Source: a delta proteobacterium MLS_D (GTDB lineage Bacteria > Desulfobacterota > Syntrophia > Syntrophales > UBA2210). Taken from it: a stretch of DNA of 64,000 nt. A program made the position numbers and the translations under genes. The notes below the pieces were generated by a model. That model had not been told where the DNA came from and did no database searches. It saw only the letters and a program-made list of their open reading frames with translations. The stretch is taken from assembly GCA_002030015.1 (NCBI GenBank), contig LQBH01000010.1:1-64000 (forward strand), written 5' to 3'. This document shows positions 33,198 to 41,870 of this stretch, piece by piece (the first letter of the stretch is position 1; each line of letters opens with the position of its first letter).

Positions 33198-34727
33198 TCA
33201 ATATATCTCCGTCTTCCGTTCCCGCAGTTTTTTCTTCACCTCGTTCCAGTGCGTCGTCTCATCTTTGCCGATGATACGTTCAAAATAGTCGTCCCGGTTT
33301 ATGCCGGCGACGGTTTTGGCAAGTTCCATCTTTTTCTCGATTCCGCTCCTGCGCGCGATCATGATCTTCTGCGCCGCGGGGGACCCGGCTCCGTGCATCG
33401 CCTCGGGAAGCCCCGCTCCCACGGACATGTTCTCGATCAACCGCAGCATCCTGATGATATCCAGGGGAGAAAATCCCTGCTTGCCGGCGAAACACTCAAA
33501 AAGAGTTTCCCTGATTTCCGGATTTTCAAGGTCTTTCTCGGAAGGCAGCGTTATGATCTTGCCTCCCGCTATGTCCTGGGCAAGCCTCATCCATTCATAC
33601 ACCATTCGGGTGATATTCAGCTTCGTCACGTTGGCAAGGAGCGGATGTATGTTATACGCGCCGGAGGGTGTCTTGTGGCCCTCGTAGGAACAGGCGAGCG
33701 TGCAGGACCAGCAGGTCTCCGCCATGGCGATCATATCGGTCAGTTTGTCCACGATGTGAGAAGATCTCTCCACCCCGTGCGCCCCGGCTATCCAGTTGGA
33801 CCCGCCGATTACCACGTCCGCGAGACCAACCTTGCACCCGCCGTAATTACTTCTGTGGTAGCCGGCGAAGGTCTCCACCAGTTCGGTGGTGAAGTCGTAC
33901 TCGCCCGCCATGAAGACCCGTTCCCAGGGAACGAAGACATCCTTGAAAACGATGACCGCCTCGCCGCCCACGATTCCGTATTTCGGGTTCCCTCCGTCGA
34001 GTACGCCGTCGAGACGTCTTGTGTCGTTGGTCTGCCTGCTGAATATATAGGAAACCCCTTCCGTGTCGGCGGGAACTGCAAAGGAAAGGGCGAAATCAGC
34101 GTCCTCTTCGCTCATGGTCCTGGTCGGCATGACAAGAATCTCATGACTGTTGACGGCGCCGGTAATGTGCGCCTTCATCCCTGAAACGATGATGCCGTCA
34201 TCGAGCCGTTCCTTTATGTGAAGATAGGCATCGGGATGCTGCTGCCTGGAAGGACGGAGACTCCTGTCGCCCCGCGCGTCCGTCATGGCGCCGGAAGGCA
34301 TCCAGTCGTTTTCCTGTACCTGGAGCAGGTAGTCCCTGAATCTTTCGTGGTAATCGGTACCGTATTTCTGGTCAATGTCGCAGGTCGTCACATACACCGC
34401 GTTGAGCCCGTCAAGCCCCACGCACCGCTGAAAGCAGGTACCGGTTTTCTGGCCGAGCAATCTCATCATGCGTACTTTTTTTACCAGGTCATCGATACTG
34501 TGGTGGATATGAGTAAAGCGATTGATCCTTTCTCCCGTCACGTGAGAGACCGCCGTCATAATCTCCTGGTACTCGGGATCATGGGCCAGCTCATAGGTCA
34601 TGGCCGCCGTATGAATATGGGGCTGGAACATCGGTTCATCGACGACGTTCTTGATCTTCCGGCCCAGAAAATAGACCTCCCGATTCAATCCCCTGAGGGA
34701 CTCGATATATTCCTTTCCGTTCATCAT
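33198..34727 (-). CDS. abfD: 4-hydroxybutyryl-CoA dehydratase / vinylacetyl-CoA isomerase family
   Basis: A 509-residue FAD and [4Fe-4S] enzyme that dehydrates 4-hydroxybutyryl-CoA to crotonyl-CoA. All four cluster ligands known from the Clostridium aminobutyricum enzyme (Cys99, Cys103, His292, Cys299) have counterparts one residue lower: Cys98 and Cys102 in GTCFQRCVG, His291 and Cys298 in GYHRSNYGGCKVG. This near-identical numbering supports the start at 34727. An in-frame ATG at 34847 has an excellent GGAGG and would add 40 residues of unusual sequence. Other blocks are HITGAVNSHEILVMPTR and VFVPWERVFMAGEYDF. It is followed by the CGGCNP protein. The pathway could be aminobutyrate/succinate fermentation or related CoA chemistry; substrate is assumed from family. 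Confidence 0.9.
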   Translation of the reverse strand: MMNGKEYIESLRGLNREVYFLGRKIKNVVDEPMFQPHIHTAAMTYELAHDPEYQEIMTAVSHVTGERINRFTHIHHSIDDLVKKVRMMRLLGQKTGTCFQRCVGLDGLNAVYVTTCDIDQKYGTDYHERFRDYLLQVQENDWMPSGAMTDARGDRSLRPSRQQHPDAYLHIKERLDDGIIVSGMKAHITGAVNSHEILVMPTRTMSEEDADFALSFAVPADTEGVSYIFSRQTNDTRRLDGVLDGGNPKYGIVGGEAVIVFKDVFVPWERVFMAGEYDFTTELVETFAGYHRSNYGGCKVGLADVVIGGSNWIAGAHGVERSSHIVDKLTDMIAMAETCWSCTLACSYEGHKTPSGAYNIHPLLANVTKLNITRMVYEWMRLAQDIAGGKIITLPSEKDLENPEIRETLFECFAGKQGFSPLDIIRMLRLIENMSVGAGLPEAMHGAGSPAAQKIMIARRSGIEKKMELAKTVAGINRDDYFERIIGKDETTHWNEVKKKLRERKTEIY

Positions 34728-35025
34728 GGCTTCCACCCCTTTCAATCGTAAAAACGAGAGATCGCCGCCCGAATACCTTTTCACGCGCGGATCGATCCGG
34801 CAGTGATCGGGCGGGCGGTATATTATTAATGTTTTTTTATAATACATTTTTTGTTCCTCCACAAACCGCCCGGAACCGACGTCCGCGAACCCACCGGCAC
34901 GTGGATATTCATGTCTTGTAAAACCCCGTTGATTCAGGTAGATATCGGGCACACACAAAAGAACACGAGCGCGCAGGCCACAGCGGGGCACACCGGGCGG
35001 TGCCTTCGCGGAAAGAGGAACGCCC

Positions 35026-35496
35026 ATGATGGAACTTGACATTCCCGGTTACGGAAACCTCCGATTGTCCTTTCTTGTTCTCGATTACAACGGAACCCTC
35101 GCTTACGACGGCCGTCTCATTCCCGGCGTGGAAGACCGACTGGCGGCACTGTCAAAAAGTTTCGATGTTCATATTCTCACGGCGGACACCTTCGGTAACG
35201 TGACGCGGGAAACGAGCAGTCTCCAGTGCAACGTCGCGACTATCGGAAAGGAACACCAGGCACGGGCCAAAGTTGATTACGTCAGGCAACTGGACGAACG
35301 AGAAACCGTCGCCCTGGGAAACGGCAGGAACGACGCCATGATGCTTCAGGAAGCGGCACTGGGAATCGCCGTCATTCAGGAGGAAGGCTGCGCCGTTGAA
35401 GCACTCCTCGCGGCGGATATTGTAACGACGAGCGTCGTGGACGCCCTCGATCTCCTGCTCCATCCCCTTCGACTGACGGCGACCCTCCGTTCGTAA
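35026..35496 (+). CDS. HAD-like protein (soluble P-type ATPase-type, DxN variant)
   Basis: A 156-residue single HAD domain without membrane part. Motif I reads VLDYNGTLAYDG: the nucleophile Asp20 is kept but the second Asp of the usual D-x-D is Asn22. This variant occurs in small proteins related to the P-domain of P-type ATPases. Motif II is the Thr in ILTADTFG, and motif IV is GNGRNDAMMLQ where most members have G-D-G-x-N-D. Catalysis as a plain phosphatase is therefore uncertain. AGAGGA precedes the ATG. The gene diverges from the dehydratase and is followed by an AEC transporter. Confidence 0.75.
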   Translation: MMELDIPGYGNLRLSFLVLDYNGTLAYDGRLIPGVEDRLAALSKSFDVHILTADTFGNVTRETSSLQCNVATIGKEHQARAKVDYVRQLDERETVALGNGRNDAMMLQEAALGIAVIQEEGCAVEALLAADIVTTSVVDALDLLLHPLRLTATLRS

Positions 35497-35647
35497 CGCG
35501 AAAACAACCGTTTGGAGATTTCCGAATAACCGCGAAAACGGCGTCGCGCGTATTGTGTCGCCCGCCGCAGAACGTCCTGACCGGCCGATCCATTGACGCC
35601 CGACAATGATATGAATCAGGGGGGAAAAGTCGAAAGGAGCGAACAGC

Positions 35648-36601
35648 ATGGATGTCTTTCACAGTCTCGTAAACGCGATCCTGGTTATTGTGTGCATTTA
35701 CGCCCTGGCCGTGTACCTGAAACGGAAGGGCACGCTGACAGAAGACCATTCGCTGATTCTCGCGCGTATCGTTACCGATTTGTGCCTGCCGGCCGTCATT
35801 TTCGTGAACCTGGCGCAGCAGACCGTCCGGCTGGATCAACTGGAACCGGCGTTTGTCATGTTGTTCCTCGAACTCTTCTGTATCGGGACGGCCTGGCTGA
35901 TAAGCCTGTGGCTGAAATTCGACAGGGCCAGGCAGGGTGCGATCGTTTTCTGCTCGGCCTTCGGTTCTTCGACGTTTCTGGGATACGCCATCATCATGCA
36001 AATGTTCCCTGATTCCCATGAGGCGTTGACCGAAGCCGTCCTGATTTCGGAAATCGGCGTGGGGTATCCCATATTCATCCTGGGGCCGATCCTGGCCGCC
36101 TATTTCGGTTCGGAAACCTCCGCCACGGAATCGCCGTGGAAGGCATCACTGGTCTTTTTCAGGTCGCCGGTCTTTTTCGCGCTTATTCTCGGCCTCGGCT
36201 GGGGCATACTTCATCTGCCCGGTGAAGAAAACACCTTCCTGGCCCCGCTCTTTCAATTGTGTCATGTCCTGGCGTCTGCCCTTACACCGATCGCCATTTT
36301 ATCGGTCGGCCTGATGTTCAAGATGCCGCGGCTGCGTCAGATTATGACCGCCCTGCTCATCGTGGTCTTCATCAAACTGCTCTTCAAGCCTCTGGCCGCG
36401 GGTTCGCTCTCCGTCCTCTTCGGGTTTCCCGATCTCTGGAAAGATGTGCTGGTTCTGCTGGCCGCGATGCCCCCGGCTGTGCTCGGCGCGGTTTTTCTGA
36501 GACGGTACGGCGGTGATTCTTCACTGGCGTCAGCCCTGCTCCTGTCGGCGAGCCTGGTAAGTGTCGCAACTTTGGTGGGTGTTTTCTGGCTGATCGGATA
36601 A
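35648..36601 (+). CDS. AEC-family transporter (auxin efflux carrier-like permease)
   Basis: A 317-residue membrane protein with about ten helices in two halves, typical of AEC permeases that export or exchange small organic anions such as malonate or amino acid derivatives. It starts DVFHSLVNAILVIVCIYALA, and the half-helix break regions are around PAVIFVNLAQQ and LTPIAILSVGLMF. AAAGGAG precedes the ATG at 35648. Its stop overlaps the start of the following transporter by one base, so the two are co-translated. Substrate is unknown. Confidence 0.85.
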   Translation: MDVFHSLVNAILVIVCIYALAVYLKRKGTLTEDHSLILARIVTDLCLPAVIFVNLAQQTVRLDQLEPAFVMLFLELFCIGTAWLISLWLKFDRARQGAIVFCSAFGSSTFLGYAIIMQMFPDSHEALTEAVLISEIGVGYPIFILGPILAAYFGSETSATESPWKASLVFFRSPVFFALILGLGWGILHLPGEENTFLAPLFQLCHVLASALTPIAILSVGLMFKMPRLRQIMTALLIVVFIKLLFKPLAAGSLSVLFGFPDLWKDVLVLLAAMPPAVLGAVFLRRYGGDSSLASALLLSASLVSVATLVGVFWLIG

Positions 36602-37917
36602 TGATTCCGCAGGGAAAAACAGCGAGACAGGTTGCCGTGACCGCAAGTAATTCCTCCACATTCGGAGAGCATCAGGAAAAAGATAAAACCTCGTCGGCAC
36701 GGTTCAGCGTTATGCTGGGAGGTACGTTTATGGTGGCCGGCACCGCCATCGGGGCGGGCATGCTCGGGTTGCCCGTCCGGACGGCGGCGGGCGGTTTTTT
36801 CCCGAGTGTCGCTTTGTTAATCCTCGTGTGGGCGGTGATGACTTTCACCGCGCTGGCCATGCTCGAAGTCGCCCTGTCCTGCCCCGGCGAAACGAACCTG
36901 ATCACCATGGCGACGCGTTATCTCGGTCCCTGGGGAGGACGAATCGTCTGGTTATGCTACCTCTTCTTTCTCTATTCCGTCATGGCCGCCTACACGGCCG
37001 GCGGCACGACAATGGTGGCGGATCTGTGCGCGATCCCGCTTCACCGGCATCCCGTCCCGCTGCCCGCGGCGATGGCCGCGTTCGCTCTTCCCTTCGCATT
37101 ACTGGTGTATCGCGGCGCCCGCTGGGTCGATATCGCCAACCGGTGCCTGGTCATTCTGTTTGCGGCGGCCTTCGGAATGATTATTTATTTTGTGAGCGAC
37201 GGCGGTACGGGAGCGATCCCGGCGGACGGGAATCCGAAATACCTGCCGGCGGCGTTTCCGCTCCTGGTGACATCGTTCGGCTTTCACCTGCTGATTCCCA
37301 CGCTGAAAACCTACATGAAAGAAAATGTCGCACGGTTGCGCGCGGCCGTCATCGCGGGCAGCCTCGTCCCCCTGCTGGCTTATCTGGTGTGGCAGTATAT
37401 CGTTATGACATCAATACCCGCGGGCGGACCCGGCGGACTCGTCAGCATGCTTTTAAGCGATGCGAATCCAGGAGAACTCGTAATGGAAGCAATGGGCCGC
37501 GGCCGTGGCATGAAATTCTCGGTCGCCCTGTTTTCGATCATGGCGTTGTCCAGTTCATTCGCGGGTGTTTCCCTCGGCATCTTTGATTTTTTCGCCGACG
37601 GTTTATCTATCAGGAAAAACAGCCGCGGCAGAATCACCCTGTGTGTCTTCACATTTCTGCCCCCGCTTCTATACGCCCTTATCGCGCCGGGCGGATTCAT
37701 GGCGGCGCTGAACTACGCCGGCATTTTCGCCTCTGTTCTGCTGATCGTTTACCCGGTATTGATGGCGTGGCGCCGCCGGTACGTGGAACAGGCAGCCGGC
37801 GGCTATCAGGTCGCCGGAGGCAGGACGGGCCTGGCAATCGCTTTCCTGTTCGGCGTCGGCGTTATCCTGCTCGACATCGCCTGCCAGGTGCATCTACTGC
37901 CCGTACCGCACCTATGA
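36601..37917 (+). CDS. aromatic amino acid permease (HAAAP family, TyrP/Mtr-like)
   Basis: A 438-residue secondary transporter with about eleven helices. The first helix holds the family signature GTFMVAGTAIGAGMLGLPVRTA, visible here from residue 40 on as AGTAIGAGMLGLPV. FTALAMLEVALSCPGETN and SFGFHLLIPTLKTYMKEN are also characteristic. Members import tyrosine, tryptophan or phenylalanine by proton symport. A longer cytoplasmic N-terminus (about 36 residues) than in Escherichia coli TyrP is present. It overlaps the AEC gene by one base. Confidence 0.85.
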   Translation: MIPQGKTARQVAVTASNSSTFGEHQEKDKTSSARFSVMLGGTFMVAGTAIGAGMLGLPVRTAAGGFFPSVALLILVWAVMTFTALAMLEVALSCPGETNLITMATRYLGPWGGRIVWLCYLFFLYSVMAAYTAGGTTMVADLCAIPLHRHPVPLPAAMAAFALPFALLVYRGARWVDIANRCLVILFAAAFGMIIYFVSDGGTGAIPADGNPKYLPAAFPLLVTSFGFHLLIPTLKTYMKENVARLRAAVIAGSLVPLLAYLVWQYIVMTSIPAGGPGGLVSMLLSDANPGELVMEAMGRGRGMKFSVALFSIMALSSSFAGVSLGIFDFFADGLSIRKNSRGRITLCVFTFLPPLLYALIAPGGFMAALNYAGIFASVLLIVYPVLMAWRRRYVEQAAGGYQVAGGRTGLAIAFLFGVGVILLDIACQVHLLPVPHL

Positions 37918-38086
37918 ACGCTTTCTGCGAGGCACATACACGATTGATAATAAATGTTCCTTCGGATATAAAATCAGTAAGTTCGAACCGCGAACGTGGC
38001 GGCCGGAGCGCCGCAAGAAAAAACGCACGGAATCCACGCTCACCGAGGTAAAAAACACATCACCAAGCAAACAGGGGGGAGACGCG

Positions 38087-38728
38087 ATGGAAAAAACAGG
38101 GACCGTGAAACGGGGCGGAGTGTATCTGTTTCAACTGCTGGTTATTGTCATTCTTGTCACCGGTCTGGTCGCCGGGTGCGGCGGAAAAACGACCGTCAAG
38201 AAGGAACACCGGCAGATTTCACCCGGAGACAAAATCCAGGCATCGCTGGACAGGCTGTACAACGCCCTGCAGCTCAACCCGGACGGGACCCTGTCATTCG
38301 ACGAACGGGGCACGGGGTTCCAGGCTCTGACAGAGACAGACAGGGCTTTCGGAAACGCCCTGCTGGCATCCTGCAACCAGCGAGTAACGGCGGGCATGCT
38401 CAAGATAAACAGCGATTACTCGGTCCAGTGGCAGGGTGATGCGGCCTCGAAGAAATCACTGAAGGGCGGCTCATGTGAAACACACTGGTGGGGCGAAAAA
38501 TGTAAAGTCAGCTCTTCCACCACAAAAAAGATCTGCACGGGTCTCGAGGCGGGCGAGGGAGCGCTTCTGATCTGCAGCCTGATTCCCGTCGTGGACGCAG
38601 CCTGCGAAATCATCGAACTCATCGGATCCATTCCGCTGGAGGCGGAAATTTGTCCGTGCGCTTCAAAAGGAACAAGCTCAACGTTCAACGTTACCTGGGT
38701 CGGCGCCTGCTGGTTCAAATGTGACTGA
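38087..38728 (+). CDS. Cys-rich hypothetical lipoprotein
   Basis: A 213-residue protein with a lipoprotein signal peptide: basic start, hydrophobic core LFQLLVIVILVTGLVAG and lipobox VAGC with Cys27. The mature part is polar and holds about ten further Cys (for example GGSCETHWWGEKCKV, ICTGLEAGEG, EICPCASKG, VGACWFKCD), which suggests disulfides or metal binding. A hydrophobic stretch GALLICSLIPVVDAACEIIELI could be a buried helix or contact the membrane. No family is recognised. The gene has its own ribosome-binding site and a strong stem-loop follows. Confidence 0.7.
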   Translation: MEKTGTVKRGGVYLFQLLVIVILVTGLVAGCGGKTTVKKEHRQISPGDKIQASLDRLYNALQLNPDGTLSFDERGTGFQALTETDRAFGNALLASCNQRVTAGMLKINSDYSVQWQGDAASKKSLKGGSCETHWWGEKCKVSSSTTKKICTGLEAGEGALLICSLIPVVDAACEIIELIGSIPLEAEICPCASKGTSSTFNVTWVGACWFKCD

Positions 38729-38744
38729 GAACAATCTCGGTGTG

Positions 38745-38775
38745 AGTGCTCCGCCACGGCCGGGCGGAGCACTTT
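38745..38775 (+). terminator. strong stem-loop terminator after the lipoprotein gene
   Basis: AGTGCTCCGCC (38745-38755), a seven-base loop and GGCGGAGCACT (38763-38773) form an 11-bp perfect stem. A short T stretch follows (ttt, then a T-rich run), so termination is likely though the T tract is not ideal. Confidence 0.7.
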
Positions 38776-38923
38776 CGCCATTGTTCTTTTCAGGAATCTC
38801 AGTTCAATTACAGTCAAATCCGAACAATCACCCACAATCCGCGATTGATTTTCTGTAGAGCACCTTATCGCGTTTTCAGTATGCACAGTCGAAGGATATA
38901 ACAGAGATGGTACAGACGTTCAT

Positions 38924-39077
38924 CCTTCGACAAGCTCAGGACGAACGGATCTGTGGATTCGACAAGGTCTACCCTAAAGGGCACACGAGGGCGAACGGAT
39001 CTGTGGAAAACCGTTCGCGCTCGCGTGCCCGCCAGGGTAGAGCCCTTCGGCATAGCTCAGGACAGGCCTTGTCGAAG
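38924..39077. repeat. imperfect inverted repeat with internal direct repeat
   Basis: Left arm 38958-38997 (ttcgacaagg ... gcgaacgg) and right arm 39011-39076 are imperfect reverse complements; the right arm carries an extra 24-base block. The 16-mer cgaacggatctgtgga occurs at 38942 and 38992. Sequences like cttcgacaagctcaggac are typical of dispersed intergenic repeat families. A second small GC/G-rich palindrome (cccctcccctggagggagggg) lies at about 39117-39138. Confidence 0.65.
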
Positions 39078-39281
39078 AATAGACCGGGCAGGAAAAAGCC
39101 AAACACTATCGTTTCCCCTCCCCTGGAGGGAGGGGATGAAGGGGAGGGGGTGATTTTCCGCCTGTTCTGTCATTGCAGCACCCCTGATGGTACTGGGCGT
39201 TGAACTGTCCGTACCACGAACAGGCTGGGCCAATCGCGGATTTTGGGAATCAGGACGTCGAGATTCCGCAATTTTATGGAA

Positions 39282-39327
39282 TCGTAACAGAATCGTCATC
39301 ATCCTGTAACTTTCCCGGGGTATAGAT
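39282..39327 (+). promoter_or_regulatory. candidate Pho box and promoter of the pst operon
   Basis: Three half-sites GTAAC (39284), GTCAT (39295) and GTAAC (39306) recur every 11 bp, the phasing of PhoB direct-repeat sites. About ten bases after the last one is TATAGA (39321-39326), a -10 box at the spacing used when the Pho box replaces the -35 element. It lies directly before pstC. Confidence 0.7.
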
Positions 39328-39348
39328 GCGCCTCGAGAAAGGGATTCC

Positions 39349-40236
39349 ATGACACGGACGCTCAAAGAACTGATTATCAAAAATATTCTGCTTCTCTTCG
39401 CGCTTATTTCAATAATCATCCTGGGGCTGATCATAATTTTTCTTTTCATGGAAGGTCTTCCCGTATTCCGGGTTGTCTCTGTCGCGGATTTTCTTTTCGG
39501 TCTCGAGTGGTATCCGACCTACGATCCCCCCGACTACGGGATATGGCCCCTTATAACGGGATCGCTCGTTGTCACCTTTTTCGCCGCCCTGCTGGCGGTT
39601 CCGCTGGGCGTGCTGTCGGCGATCTACATTGCCGAACTGGCTCCCGGACCCGTCAAGGAAATTTTCAAGCCCCTGGTGGAACTCCTCGCCGGTCTGCCCT
39701 CGGTGGTGCTCGGCTTTTTCGGCATGGCCGTCGTGGCGCCCCTGCTCCAGAACACCTTCAATCTTCCTACCGGCCTCAATATCGTGAACGCGTCGCTGAT
39801 CCTTGCCTTCATGGCGGTTCCCACCATTGCCAGCATCACCGAAGACGCCCTCTACTCCGTACCCGCCGAGTTCAAGGAAGCCTCCTACGCTCTCGGCGCA
39901 ACGAGGGCCGAAACGATCGTTAATGTCGTCGTCCCGGCGGCCCTGTCGGGTATCGCCACGGCTGTTATGCTGGGCATGGCCCGGGCCATCGGTGAAACAA
40001 TGGTCGTCCTCATGGTGGCCGGTGGAGCGGCGGCGGTGCCGGAAAGTATTTTCGACCCCGTTCGCCCCATGCCCGCGAGCATCGCCGCCGAAATGGGGGA
40101 AGCGGCCGTGGGAAGCGCTCATTACCACGCGCTTTTCGCCACCGGCATCGTGCTCTTTTTCATGACCCTCGCCTTCAATCTCGCGGCTGACTTTATCTCT
40201 GAACGGTTCAAAGAAACGGGATCGGGAACCTTATGA
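39349..40236 (+). CDS. pstC: phosphate ABC transporter permease
   Basis: A 295-residue inner-membrane subunit of the high-affinity phosphate importer. The first helix (LLLFALISIIILGLIIIFLF) is followed by a periplasmic loop (VSVADFLFGLEWYPTYDPPD) and the MetI-like core. The EAA loop reads KEASYALGATRAETIVNVVV, and LAGLPSVVLGFFGMAVV is the PstC-type stretch. The ATG follows AAAGGG. It is the first gene of a seven-gene phosphate operon and overlaps pstA by 4 bp. PstS, usually first, is at the far end here. Confidence 0.94.
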   Translation: MTRTLKELIIKNILLLFALISIIILGLIIIFLFMEGLPVFRVVSVADFLFGLEWYPTYDPPDYGIWPLITGSLVVTFFAALLAVPLGVLSAIYIAELAPGPVKEIFKPLVELLAGLPSVVLGFFGMAVVAPLLQNTFNLPTGLNIVNASLILAFMAVPTIASITEDALYSVPAEFKEASYALGATRAETIVNVVVPAALSGIATAVMLGMARAIGETMVVLMVAGGAAAVPESIFDPVRPMPASIAAEMGEAAVGSAHYHALFATGIVLFFMTLAFNLAADFISERFKETGSGTL

Positions 40237-41087
40237 AAGGACGCTACCTGAAGCAGCTCCTGTTCCTCCTGATTGTGCGGTCGGCGGCACTGCTTATCGC
40301 TTTGTCCATCTGCTTGTTTTTTATATTTATTTTTATTCAGGGGTACGGCGTTATAAGCTGGGAGTTCTTGACGGAGGCGCCACGGGACATGATGACCAGA
40401 GGCGGCATCATGCCTGCCATTCTCGGGACGCTCTATCTGACGCTCGGCGCCGTCGCCGTTGCGATGCCTCTCGGTGTGCTGGCGGCGGTGTACCTGAGTG
40501 AATACGCGAAAGAAGGGCGCCTGTTACGATTTCTTCGTGTTGGAATCCGCTGTCTTGCCGGGGTTCCCTCCGTTGTTTTCGGCCTTTTCGGCCTCGGGCT
40601 TTTCGTGGTCAGATTCGGGTTCGGGTCGTCCATCCTGGCCGGTTCCCTGACCCTGGGATTCCTTATTCTGCCCACCATTATCGGCGCGTCCGAAGAGGCA
40701 CTGAAAGCGGTCCCCCAGACGTTCAGAGAAGCGTCGCTGGGTCTCGGCGTTTCGAAGTGGCACACCACGACGAGAATAGTTCTACCCAACGCGCTTCCGG
40801 GAGTCCTCACGGGAGCGATATTGAGCATCGGACGAGCCGCAGGAGAAACCGCGCCGATCATGTTCACGGCGGCCGCCTTCTTCACGGCCGCCCTGCCGAA
40901 ATCCATATTCGACGAAGTCATGGCGCTTCCCTACCATATCTATGTCCTGTCCACGGCGGGGACTCGCATTGCCGAAACACGCCCCATTCAATACGGAACG
41001 GTCCTGGTCCTGGTCGCCCTGGTACTCGGCATAAACCTCATCGCCATACTGCTGAGAAGCCGGGCCCGGAGAACGAAACGGTGGTAA
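40233..41087 (+). CDS. pstA: phosphate ABC transporter permease
   Basis: A 284-residue partner permease. Conserved blocks are [38 protein letters not shown] and the EAA loop [20 protein letters not shown], followed by [16 protein letters not shown], which is specific to PstA. It overlaps pstC by 4 bp and is followed by pstB after 2 bp, so subunit production is coupled. Confidence 0.94.
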   Translation: MKGRYLKQLLFLLIVRSAALLIALSICLFFIFIFIQGYGVISWEFLTEAPRDMMTRGGIMPAILGTLYLTLGAVAVAMPLGVLAAVYLSEYAKEGRLLRFLRVGIRCLAGVPSVVFGLFGLGLFVVRFGFGSSILAGSLTLGFLILPTIIGASEEALKAVPQTFREASLGLGVSKWHTTTRIVLPNALPGVLTGAILSIGRAAGETAPIMFTAAAFFTAALPKSIFDEVMALPYHIYVLSTAGTRIAETRPIQYGTVLVLVALVLGINLIAILLRSRARRTKRW

Positions 41088-41089
41088 CT

Positions 41090-41854
41090 ATGCAAAGAAA
41101 CAACGACATCATCACGACAGAGGGCATAAATTTTTATTACGGCGCTTTCAAGGCGCTCAGAAACGTCACCATGAACTTCGAAAAAAACCGCGTCACCGCC
41201 CTCATCGGGCCGTCGGGATGCGGCAAATCGACGCTCCTTCGGCTTCTGAACCGCATGAACGATCTCATCAACGGAACCAGGGTGGAGGGAAAAGTCCTTT
41301 TCGAGGGCGCCGACATCTATGACCCCCGCGTCGATCCTGTCGACATCCGGCGGCGGATCGGCATGGTTTTCCAAAAACCCAATCCCTTTCCCAAGTCCAT
41401 CTTCAAGAACGTCGCCTACGGTCCGCGGGTGAACGGTGTCTGCAAAAAACGCGACCTCGAGACCCTCGTGGAAAAAAGCCTTCTGCAGGCATCGCTCTGG
41501 AACGAAGTCAAGGATATACTCGACCGGTCGGCCATGACGCTCTCGGGAGGCCAGCAGCAGCGACTCTGTATCGCCCGGGCGCTCGCGATGAAGCCCGACG
41601 TGCTTCTCATGGATGAACCCACCTCGGCCCTGGATCCCGTTTCGACGGCGAAAATAGAAGAGTTGATTGAAGAATTAAAAAAAGACTACACTATAATAAT
41701 CGTGACTCATAATATGCAGCAGGCCGCCCGGATATCGGATTATACGGGATTTTTCTACCTGGGCGAACTGATCGAGTACAACCGGACTGACCTGTTGTTT
41801 ACAACGCCCGACAAGAAACAGACCGAAGACTACATCACCGGCAGATTCGGCTGA
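41090..41854 (+). CDS. pstB: phosphate ABC transporter ATP-binding protein
   Basis: A 254-residue ABC ATPase. The ATG at 41090 starts [18 protein letters not shown]; the open frame continues upstream through pstA but is not homologous there. Walker A is GPSGCGKST (40-48). [10 protein letters not shown] and [20 protein letters not shown] are PstB-specific, the signature is [15 protein letters not shown], Walker B is [12 protein letters not shown], and the switch His is in [14 protein letters not shown]. It powers PstCA. Confidence 0.96.
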   Translation: MQRNNDIITTEGINFYYGAFKALRNVTMNFEKNRVTALIGPSGCGKSTLLRLLNRMNDLINGTRVEGKVLFEGADIYDPRVDPVDIRRRIGMVFQKPNPFPKSIFKNVAYGPRVNGVCKKRDLETLVEKSLLQASLWNEVKDILDRSAMTLSGGQQQRLCIARALAMKPDVLLMDEPTSALDPVSTAKIEELIEELKKDYTIIIVTHNMQQAARISDYTGFFYLGELIEYNRTDLLFTTPDKKQTEDYITGRFG

Positions 41855-41870
41855 GGGGGAGGATCGGACA

